Positions 9,601 through 18,398 of a stretch of 29,424 bases of DNA are shown piece by piece. The notes beneath the pieces are model-generated. The model made no database searches and was not told where the DNA came from. It saw nothing but the letters and a program-made list of their open reading frames with translations. The stretch is taken from NCBI GenBank assembly GCA_027596195.1, contig JADGJG010000232.1, positions 1-29,424 on the forward strand. The letters run 5' to 3'. The position numbers were made by a program, and so were the translations under genes. The stretch's first letter is position 1, and each line of letters begins with the position of its first letter. The DNA is from Podochytrium sp. JEL0797 (taxonomy: Eukaryota; Chytridiomycota; Chytridiomycetes; Chytridiales; Chytriomycetaceae).

Positions 9601-11378
9601 CTCACAACGCCTCGTCCAACGCAACATCCATAAAAAAATTGTGTCGCGACCAAACGGCACTCGATTTGATCCATTCCGTGCCTATTTCGGAAATGAGTAA
9701 TCACCATTCGAAGGTGTATGTTGCACCGTTGAGAGATCCGTTTGAAACGGATGAAGAGATTGCGGGGAAGGCGAAGCGCGATCCGTTTGGGAATCCGTGG
9801 GTGACCAAGAAGGTGGGGAAGAGTGTTCCCATTGTGCCGAGTTCTCCTGGGGTGAACGCGTCGAGTCCATCACCGTCTGCGGCTGCGTCTGAGAATGGAG
9901 ATGAGAGTGATGACGAGATTTCGAATGAGGCGAGTCTGATGGCGGGTGGGGGAAGTGATCAACTTGCGGATGCGGCGAAAGTTGCGGCGGATTTGTCGCA
10001 TGCGGCGTCTCATGCGCGCAGGCATTTACCGCGCAGGAGGAGTGTGAGTGTCGCGACGAGGGAGTCCTCTGTGGCGGGATCTTCCGTGGCTGGAACGGGA
10101 CGGAGTGATTGGTTTGTGGTGGATCGCGTTCCGAAGCTTGTGGATTGTTTCCCTGTGTTGGTGCTTCCGCCGATGGATTGGGAGTATGAGCAGGTGGAGA
10201 GGGGGTTGGTGGATGTTGTGGGGTGGGTCGAAAGGGTGCGGAGGGAGGCGCGGGAGGGGCAGGAGAGGAGGGAAGGGGTGGAGAGGAGGGAGAGGGAGGA
10301 AGCGAAGGTTGTGGCTTGGTCTGCGGGTGTGGATGCGATGGGGGAGGGGAGTTTGATGCGGGGTGAGGTGGTGAAGAGTCCGCTTGTTTCGCAGACTGCG
10401 ATGATGGGGGTTGAGCAGGAAGGGTTCGAGATGCCAAGAGCCGTTGAAGATGCGTTGAAGTTGGCGAGTTTCGAGACTCCCAGCGCACAACACGAGAGTG
10501 CGAGAGTCAACAATGGGATGCCAGCGATTCCTCCTGTGGCACCTCATGTTGTTGGTGCCACCACCAGCGATTTCGACTCGGTGATTGAACACGCGTTTCA
10601 AGACCGTGCACAGTCTTTGAACGGGTCCAGCGTTTCGAAAACGGTCAAGCGAAGTGTGTCGGGGCATGTGATGTCTTCATCGTCCACTACCGTCGCGGCG
10701 GGTGCTGGACCGGAACCAAAACGAGTGCGGTTGGACCCGCGGCTTAAAGTTCGAAGCTCGAGTTTCAGCAATGGATCGGGATCGTCTTCTCAAAGTGGAG
10801 CAACAGGCTTTTCGCGAGAAAGACTCAACGCGCCTCTACGTGGTGCGGGGGCCATTGCGAAGCCATCTAACGACAAACCACGCGAGATGAAGGCGGTGGT
10901 GGCTCAGCAGACTCCAACACTTGCTCAACAACAGCAAATGCAACAGCAACAGTTGAACGCGTTCCTTGCCAATCTGCAAACAGAAGCACCGCTACCACCT
11001 CCCACTGTCCCACCACCCGCTCGCCAATCTTACCAATACGCACCGCTACCGCCACCAAGCGTCCCACCACCCGCTCGTCAATCCTATCAATTCCCACCAG
11101 CTCGTGGAGGCGCGTCCACCACCACTTCCACCCCACGAAAAACACTCCCCCCAAAATGCAACCTCTGGACAAAATACCACATGCCGCGCGTGCCAAACAC
11201 GGTGGCGGCCGGTTTCTTGGGACCTCCCAGGCACCCAAACAACATGGTATGCTTGGCGTATAACGTGGCGCAATGCAAAGGCGGATGCGGGTATGAACAC
11301 GCGTGTGCGGTTTGTGCGGTTATGAATGGGACGGTTGTTCCGCATTCGGCGGCGGCTGTTCATGTGGAGTATTTATGA
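6673..11378 (+). CDS. INTS6: Integrator complex subunit 6 (INTS6/DDX26-like) homologue, VWA domain
   Basis: Subunit of the nuclear Integrator complex, which cleaves nascent RNAs at paused Pol II; INTS6 links it to PP2A. Exons are 6673-6780, 7195-7272, 7543-7800, 7867-8161, 8240-8358, 8422-8592, 8724-8862, 8940-9040, 9100-9213 and 9285-11378, giving about 1158 aa in one frame. The N-terminal VWA domain starts MIYVFIVDTSASMNQ (MIDAS D8, S10, S12), then IKAGLNDTIPQL, LTELKNLQA and MEPFRWDQKLHTF. Middle motifs include FNIEQGPFKELV, GFLKVSAAS, MPYNFPKLF, EIPPYYHG and the INTS6 signature IHSVPISEM with DPFGNPW. About 500 disordered Ser/Gln/Pro-rich residues follow. The protein ends in a Cys/His cluster (CLAYNVAQCKGGCGYEHACAVC) that I do not know from animal INTS6. 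Introns 1 (414 nt) and 2 (270 nt) are unusually long for this window. The intron at 8359-8421 has a GTTCGT donor, is in frame and could be retained. Confidence 0.9.
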
Positions 11379-11482
11379 ATTTTGTGAAGGGGGAAGAGGG
11401 AAAAGAAGAATTTATTTATATCGGCAGAGGAGAAAGGGGTAAGAAAACTCAGGAAGCAAAGAAAAACAAACCCAGAAAAATC

Positions 11483-13492
11483 ATGACCCCACCGGTGCCA
11501 CAGCCACAACGGCGCTTCTCGGAACTCATGCTCATGACTGCCCCGGCGCCCCTCGAGAACTTTGTCAACGGCGCCTATGTGGCCACAGCGGATTGGAAGG
11601 ACTCCACCTCCGTGGCCAGCAGCGACTACTTCGTCACCGTCACGAGTCCTCATAACGGCGAGCCAGTCACTTATGCCCCGTTGAGTCGGAAGGTTGATGT
11701 GGATTATGCGGTCAAGGCGGCGAGTGAGGCGTTTGATGCCTGGAGGTGTGTGGTTTGTTTTCACCCCTGGCTTGAAATACTGATTTCGAGACACCTTTGC
11801 ACAGCTCGAAAACAATGAAAGATAGAGCACAGGTCATGATACGATTCCATCAGTTGATTGTGAAGCATCGCGATGAACTCGCGAATTTGATTGTCCTTGA
11901 GCACGGAAAGGTAATTTTGTAAAACCAACCCACGAGTCACTTCCCACCCGCATTTCTCGCATTTACCTTGTTAAATCGTTTGACTTACCCAGACCAAATC
12001 CGAAGCCCTCGCCGAAATCGACAAGGGCAACGAAACCATCGAATACGCGATTTCCCTCCCTCAACTGACGCAAGGCAAAATCGCTGACGTGTCCCGCGGA
12101 ATCACGTGCCAGGACAGTAAACGTCCGTTGGGGGTTGTCGTGTCGATTGTTCCGTTCAATTTCCCGTTCATGGTGCCCATGTGGACTCTGCCGTTGATTG
12201 TGGGGCTTGGGAATACTTTGGTGTTGAAGCCGTCGGAGAAGGTGCCGTTGACTATGAATCGGGTTGCTGCGTTGTTTCGAGGTGAGGGTTGTTCGTTTTT
12301 GTTCGGGCTCGAGTTGTGATTTGAATCCGATTTTCGTATGCTCACCGCCACCCCCACTCAAAATCAAATAGAGGCGGGATTCCCACCGGGAGTCATCAAC
12401 ATTGTGAATGGGGCTGCGGAAACTGCGAGTCTTCTCTCGACTCATCCTGATGTGCGCGCCGTCACGTTTGTGGGGACTTCAAAGGTGGCGGAAATCATTT
12501 ACAAAACGTGCACGGGCTTGAATAAGCGCGTGCTTGCTCTTGGGGGGGCCAAGAACCATCTCGTTGCGAATCCGGGTAAATAATCTTTTTTCTCACATTC
12601 TTGCCGAAAGTGAATGTACCATGTTCTGACCTGACCGCTTTTTGCTGCCTCCCCCACGTTTCTTTTTTAGACTGCAAGATTGACATGACGGCGCAAGATG
12701 TAGTGAATTCGTTCACTGGTTGCACGGGACAACGATGCATGGCGGCCTCGGTTCTTCTCACGATTGGACCGCAGCCTCAACTCCTTGCCGAAATTGTCAA
12801 ACGCACACAATCGATTACTTTCAACCAAGAGCCTGGAAGCTGCCGTATGGGGTAACAAAGGCATTCATTATGCGTTTGTGGGGAGAATCTACGCTAAAAA
12901 TGTTGGTTCCAGCCCCGTCATTGACGCCGCCTCCGTGTCCCGAATCAACAGATACGTCACCGAAGCCGAGTTCCAAGGCGCCGAGATTCTGTTGGACGGA
13001 AGAAGAGCCTCCCCACCCCCCGGAGGATCGGGCGGGTTCTGGTGCGGCGCGTCGATTGTGAAGCACAAAAACAAGGCCGATAAAATGCTTCATGAGGAAG
13101 TGTTTGGACCTTGTTTGAGTGTGTTGGAAGTGGCGACGATGGAGGAGGCGGTTGAGTTTGAGAATCAGAATCCGTATGGGAATGCGGCTTGTATTTATAC
13201 GAGTGATCCTTGGTGAGGCTTTTTTGTGTGTGAGGGTTTCCCGCTGTGTTGACTTTCTTTGGATACGCAACACAGGACGGCGGATTGGTTCACACGTCAC
13301 TTTAGCGCTGGAATGATTGGAATCAACGTGGGTGTCCCTGTTCCACGCGAACCGTTCTCTTTTGGCGGCATCAACCGTTCGCGATTCGGCGACAGCGATA
13401 TTACGGGTGAAGGAGCCATCAACTTTTTCACGTGGACCAAGAAAGTGACGACGAAATGGGCTGTTCCGAGTGAGCAGAACTGGATGTCTTAA
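11483..13492 (+). CDS. Methylmalonate-semialdehyde dehydrogenase (CoA-acylating) family protein
   Basis: Expected to convert methylmalonate or malonate semialdehyde plus CoA and NAD+ to propionyl- or acetyl-CoA in valine, pyrimidine or inositol catabolism, usually in mitochondria. Exons are 11483-11745, 11805-11910, 11993-12281, 12372-12575, 12671-12851, 12913-13212 and 13276-13492, giving 519 aa, near the family's usual 500-530. Motifs: DRAQVMIRFHQLI, EHGKTKSEALAEIDKG, the NAD-binding PFNFPFMVPMW and LKPSEKVP, NIVNGA, FVGTSKVAE, GAKNH, the active-site GCTGQRCMA with catalytic Cys about 310, MGPVI, EEVFGPCL and INVGVPVPREPFSF. The GQRCMA signature without the usual catalytic-Glu motif of ordinary aldehyde dehydrogenases supports the CoA-acylating class. 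A mitochondrial presequence is not obvious, so location is uncertain. The sequence departs somewhat from typical family members (GGINRSRFGDSD near the end). Confidence 0.88.
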
Positions 13493-13504
13493 AGACGAAA
13501 GGGG

Positions 13505-13530
13505 GAGTCCGCGGAAAGTCGAGTCCGCGG
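13505..13530. repeat. Doubled GAGTCCGCGG, possible hairpin
   Basis: GAGTCCGCGG occurs at 13505-13514 and 13521-13530. The self-complementary CCGCGG halves could pair across a 10-nt loop. It lies just after the dehydrogenase stop codon and about 100 bp before the next start. Confidence 0.4.
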
Positions 13531-13630
13531 GCTTCACTGCAAATTGAAATTTTTTTTGTCTCCCCTTTTCTGGAACGTGAAGATCAATCAAAAATTTGCA
13601 CTCTGTGAATCACCCCCTGAAGAGCCCCTT

Positions 13631-15133
13631 ATGGACATTCACATCACGTCTGCCACTCCCACTGGCTTTGACTCTCCCTTGCCGCCACGCACCCTCACTC
13701 CTGAGGAAGACTGGCTCGAAGTGAAGCGCAAGAAGCACCTGGCGCACAGTGTGCGCAACATTGGCAAAGAAAACTGGGGCGACCTTCTTCGCATTTCGCA
13801 CTCGGTTCTGCCGCGCATCTTTTTGCCGGCGCTGCTTCTCGCGTCGTGGTCTGCCCTCGTCTGCGTCTTCTACCTCGTGCAGGGGGTCGCCTTTCTGAAG
13901 ACTTGGGCCCTGCCGAGTTCGACGCTGCTTGTTACGGTACTGGGAACGGCAATGTCGCTGCTGCTGGCGTTCCGATTGAACAGTGCCTGTGAGTATCCCC
14001 TCTATTTTTTCTGTATTCCTTATTCACCCTTATTACTGGTTCATGATCATCAGACGATCGCTTCTGGGAGGGCAGAAAACAGTGGTCCACCGTCCATTTC
14101 CAGCTGAGAAACCTGGGTCGCTTCATCTGCGTCTTTTGCATCCGTGAGCAATTTCCCCCTCTTTTCGAATCTCCACTATTTTAATCAAACAAAACACGCA
14201 CAGCCGCAAACAAAACCGCCAACAAATCAGCAACCGCCGACGAAGACCGTCAACGCCAACTCTCGGCAATGAAACTCCTCATCGCCTTTGCCAACTCCAC
14301 AAAACACGCTCTCCGCCAAGAATCTTCCCACAGATACGTCGACGTCGGCCCTTACCTCCAACACATTCCCTCCTTCGCCGCCAAAATCAAATCCACCCCA
14401 CCGTCAAGTCTCCCCATCCCTTTAGAAATCGCATTCAACCTCCAATCCTATCTCAACCAATACTCTGGAATCGTATTCCCCGCCTCCTCTGCCCTCATGG
14501 CCCTCACTGACGCATTGACCTCATTCGAACGGATCCGACAGACTCCGATCCCGGCTGCGTATTCGATTCATTTGAAACAGACTCTTGTTGTGTACCTCTT
14601 ATCGTTGCCGTTTCAGTTGGTGGCTTCTCCGCTTGCGTGGGGGACTGTTGCTGTGTGTTTTTTGACGGCTATTGTGTTGCTTGGGATTGAGGTGAGTGAA
14701 AAGGGAGAGGGTTTCAGTGCGGTGGAAAGCCCTGCTCCCCGCCCCCTCTCCCACCACTCTTTCCTAAATTCTCTTTGCACAGGTAATTGCCTCCACGATC
14801 GAAAACCCGTTCGGATACGACACCATGGACCTCCCCATGGACGAATACTGCGACGCCATCACGCAAGAAATCCTCCAAATCATTGACATGATGCACGATT
14901 TGACCCTCGACGATGAAACCAAAGACTGGATCGCGCCGTACTCTCTCAAACAGCAACGTATCGATTTGAGTGAACTCAAGGCGCAGGCGCGGGCTGTGGC
15001 GCAGAAGAAGGTGGAGGAGGAGCAGGGGAGGTTTGGGCTTGGGTTTGGGTTGTTTGTGGGGAAGGAGGTGGAGGTTGTGAAGGGGATGGTGGGACAGTTT
15101 GTGCATGGTGTGGGGCATTTGGGATCTCGATGA
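13631..15133 (+). CDS. Bestrophin/UPF0187-family membrane protein, copy 1
   Basis: Bestrophin-family proteins form pentameric anion channels; the fungal members are largely uncharacterised, so channel activity is inferred from the family. Exons are 13631-13988, 14054-14143, 14204-14691 and 14783-15133, giving 428 aa. The order of features is typical: a hydrophilic N-terminus, membrane segments (HSVLPRIFLPALLLASWSAL; SSTLLVTVLGTAMSLLLAF), the family signature YDRFWEGRKQW, a long cytosolic helical part (LLIAFANSTKHALR), RIRQTPIPAAYSIHLKQT, a second membrane pair (VVYLLSLPFQLVASPLAWG; VAVCFLTAIVLLGIEV) and IENPFGYDTMDLPMDEYC. The C-terminal end is Gly/Val-rich. A paralogue follows immediately on the same strand. 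AATAAA lies at 15194-15199. Confidence 0.87.
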
Positions 15134-15515
15134 GCAGTGGTGGGGGGTTTTCGTGGGTCTGGCTTTTATGAAGGATTTTTTTCTGTTGAAAGGAATAAAT
15201 GATAAGTAATGAGTTCTGGACGAATTCTGCGTCGCATTGAACATTTGTTTCTTTAAAAAATACCTTTCTGAGAGCCACGATGCCGACAAGGACGATGCCA
15301 AGGGCTGGATCGATTGAGTTGGGAAATTATAAGGGGGAATTTATTTCCAGAAGGGGGAATGTGATCTCAATGAAAGCTTGGTGTTACGCCCGGTTCATCA
15401 GGCCCATCGTAATGGGTCGTTTTCTTTCCGTGGACCGCTCCAGCGGTCTGAATGTTGCCGCGCGATAAGCGATTGCGGCTTGCCCCAGACGAGTGGCAAA
15501 AAAAATTCTTTCCAA
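15134..15515 (+). other. Intergenic between bestrophin copies, no gene seen
   Basis: Contains the AATAAA poly(A) signal of copy 1 (15194-15199) and a short direct repeat, AAGGGGGAAT, at about 15331 and 15351. The rest is presumed promoter for copy 2; open frames here are not supported by any motif. Confidence 0.5.
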
Positions 15516-17006
15516 ATGACCGCAGTGGATGTGGTATCCGACCTCGCTGCAGTCACCTCGAATGCTGCAATGGACTCGATTTCCACTCTTCCTCTTGTGA
15601 CGGAAGCGATCATCCAAGCCACACAGTGGGAGCCGACGAAAGTCAAACCCACCAAATCACACAAGATCAAGAATCTCAACGTTGGTCATTGGAGTGATTT
15701 GTTTCACTTCCAATACAGCGTCGTGCCAAAGATCTTGGTGCCTTCTCTTGCCATTACAGCATGGGCTGCAGTCTGCTGCATCCTCTATCAGGTGCCGGCA
15801 GTGAATATCCTCAGGTTCAAAAATCTCTGTTGGGTTTTTCTTGTTTGAAACTCATTACGAAAAATAGGCGATGGGGAATCCCGAATTCGACTCTGCTCGT
15901 TACGATTCTGGGGAGCATGATGTCGCTGCTGCTTGTCTTCCGCGTCAATACCGCGTATGACAGGTGTGTGCTCTCAGCAGCTTGGCTTCATTTTATTCCT
16001 CACACTCTCGAATATCAGATTCTGGGAAGGTCGAAAGCTATGGAGCAACGTGCACTCCCAAACGCGTCAAATCGCGCGACTCATTTGGGTATATTGCATC
16101 CCCACCAACGACGACGAGCGACTCCGCAGGATTGGCGCAATGAACCTCCTGATTGCCTTCTCTGTCGCCACCAAACACGCGCTTCGAAACGAGCCTAGTC
16201 ACCGATACGAAGACCTTGGACCGTTTCTTCAACATATTCGCGATTTTGCTCCGTCGAAATTTGCAACCAAATCGGGGATGCCGATTCCGCTCGAGATTAC
16301 TCATCACTTACAGACTTATATTGACAAGTTTGCGACTATCCAGGTTCGAGAGTATGCACCGACTTGCCAGTTGTATATTGACCCCCCAATTCAGGTCCCC
16401 TTGACGAATGCCAACAACGCACTCGTCGATTGCGTGAGCTCGTTCCATCGGATTCGCACAACTCCTATTCCTCGGGCCTATACAATCCATCTCAAACAGA
16501 TTCTGATGGTGTACCTCATCAGTCTGCCGCTCCAATTGGTTTCTTCGCCTCTGGGGTGGTTCACGATTCCAGTCTGTTGGATCGCTGCTTTTGTCATGAT
16601 GGGGATTGATTTCATTGCGGGAGAGATCCAAAACCCGTTTGGGTATGATCCAAATGGTACCACTTCTGACTTCCCCCCCTTCATCGATACGCGTTTTTTT
16701 GACTTTGTGGTGGTTTTCCCAGATTTACCGCAAGACGAATACTGCACCGCCATTCGCACCGAGATTCTCCAAATCATGAAATCACACACCGACACCCCCG
16801 CTTCGCATGCACCCTGGATCGCGCCCATCCCGCTCTCGGTGGATCGTATTTCGATTGACAAGTTGAAGTCGCGACCGGAAGTTGTGGAGGCTGTGTTGCG
16901 TGAGAAGGAGTTGGAGGACAGGGCGGGGAAGAAGTGGAGTGTGGATGCGGTGGCGGGGGTGAGGACTGTGATGGGGAAGTTTGTGACTTCTTTTAAACGG
17001 GAGTGA
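15516..17006 (+). CDS. Bestrophin/UPF0187-family membrane protein, copy 2
   Basis: Paralogue of the preceding gene; likely an integral membrane anion channel by family. Exons are 15516-15814, 15868-15963, 16019-16343, 16395-16656 and 16723-17006, giving 421 aa. Motifs parallel copy 1: FQYSVVPKILVPSLAITAWA, IPNSTLLVTILGSMMSLLLV, NTAYDRFWEGRKLWSNV, AMNLLIAFSVATKHALRNE, RTTPIPRAYTIHLKQILMVY, PLQLVSSPLGWFTIPV, GEIQNPFGYDPNDLPQDEYC. The 51-nt intron 16344-16394 is in frame and could be read through, but alignment with copy 1 (DKFATIQ|VPLTNANNAL) shows the inserted residues are intronic. None of its four introns coincides with the three in copy 1. It is convergent with the next gene, 73 bp between stop codons. 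Confidence 0.87.
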
Positions 17007-17079
17007 AGGAAACAAGTGGGGTGGCTTCGTTTTTTGATTCTTTTTTTGAAAATAGAGTGCGTTTTTTTCTTTGTTGTTT

Positions 17080-18284
17080 TCACCACTTCCAACCGAATGG
17101 ATTGAGCAATGAGAGGAGTGAAAATGCGGGTCTTGGTGGCGGATTTGCGGGGGGCCCGGGAGGTCTGTTGGACGGCATTTTGAACCAAACGGGAGGTGGC
17201 ATTGAGGGAGGCAACGCGCCAAAAATCCAGTATGCGGGGTTATTCACAATATCGGGGGGAGGCGGTGGACTCGATCTCGTTTGAATATCTGTTGGCGAAA
17301 ACGGTCACTTGCTAAACGGGATCCGAAAAATGCGACTTACACCATGCCGCCATTCCGAGCGCGATTCCGGCCGCCAAAATTCCCCAAGCGGGTCCAGGTA
17401 CCTCTGAAGTATGTGGCGGAGTCCCATCGAAGCAACGGTTGATGATTTCCACGTATCCAGTACACGCAAATAGGTCCGCACCCACCCCAATGAAAAACCC
17501 ACCCACAAACGCGGTCGCCATCACTAGCGCCATATGCTCCATGAAAAAAATGGAGGCTGTTCCGACTCCAGTCAAAGTCAATGTGAACACGAGATGAGTG
17601 GGTTGACTTAATGTGGCTCCCAGGCCCGTAAACAGCGCCACGCATGACCACATGAATCCGTTCAAGCTTCCGATCATGACGATTCCGACTTGAGGGAGTC
17701 TTTGGAACGCGAAACCGGCTTTTATTTTTGCGTCGTGAGATCAACTGCCGAACCTGACGTGAATTTTGACTCACCAAACAGAGCAACAGGTCCCACAACA
17801 AACAAATAAATCCAATCCGCGTAGGGCCCGAAACTATGCCAATGGGTTTGGCAAATGTCGAGCAGGATGAACGAGACGAAGCCTAAGCGAATATCAATAT
17901 TCCTGCGACACGGCGTTAAATAAAATGCCTCACCAATTGAAAAGAAGCCAGACATGAATAAGGAAGGGAGATATGCGCGTTTCCCCATGAATGCGAATGC
18001 GAATCCGGCCAAAATCAACATGGCGCCGGCGATTCCACTCGCGGGGGACACTTGACGCGTTACTGTTGAATACTGATTCAATAAATCAGCTAAGCTAAAT
18101 TCATTTAACCTTGTATTGGGAGGTATGAATTGTTCGTCGGGGCAACTGGTGATGGTGCATTTTCTTTGATATTATTGTATATTCCCGCAATATTCTGCAC
18201 AACTTGAGCGAGTGGGACGGGCGAGGGTGAGACTTGACGCGAAAGCAGCAACAATATGTGTGCTAATGGATTGCGGAAAGGCAT
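17080..18284 (-). CDS. TMEM198/TM7S3-like (DUF4203) multi-pass membrane protein
   Basis: Exons on the minus strand are 18284-18110, 18062-17934, 17882-17775, 17688-17341 and 17288-17080, giving 322 aa. The N-terminus looks like a signal peptide (MPFRNPLAHILLLLSRQV). About seven membrane segments follow. The first pair, SGIAGAMLILAGFAFAFMGK then LFMSGFFSIGFVSFILL, shows the small-residue/GK(R) pattern of DUF4203. Later segments include WIYLFVVGPVALF, GFMWSCVALFTGLGATL, HLVFTLTLTGVGTASIFF, LVMATAFVGGFFIGVGADLF and WGILAAGIALGMAAWY. The last exon adds a Pro-rich cytosolic tail (RSSPPPPPDIVNN, MPPPVWFKMPSNRPPGPP) ending GWKW. Reading on past the consensus GTAAGT donor at 17340 would end earlier (CKSHFSDPV), so a short isoform is possible. 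Animal TMEM198 acts in Wnt signalling, but a fungal role is unknown. It starts 114 bp from the divergent ankyrin gene. Confidence 0.75.
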
Positions 18285-18398
18285 GGATTGATTTTTGGCC
18301 GCAAACACCAAAATTGTCACACTTCGACTCACCTTTCGCGCAACCTTTGTCTTGATCCCTCGGGCCACAAATTTGAAACGCCCAGCATTCCGCATATC
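18285..18398. promoter_or_regulatory. Short bidirectional promoter region
   Basis: Only 114 bp separate the start codons of the minus-strand DUF4203-like gene and the plus-strand ankyrin gene, so both promoters must share or overlap this segment. No clear TATA box is seen. An alternative in-frame ATG for the minus gene lies at 18395. Confidence 0.5.

Noticed and set aside
9682..10488. 268-codon Pro/Ser/His-rich minus-strand frame
   Set aside because: Antisense shadow of the purine-biased INTS6 last exon; no domain or splice context.
12821..13591. 256-codon minus-strand frame over the dehydrogenase 3' end
   Set aside because: Opposite strand carries conserved dehydrogenase motifs with clean splice joins, so this is a shadow.
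17003..17284. Gly-rich plus-strand frame after the second bestrophin
   Set aside because: It is antisense to the Pro-rich last exon of the DUF4203-like gene, which has a consensus donor and frame continuity.
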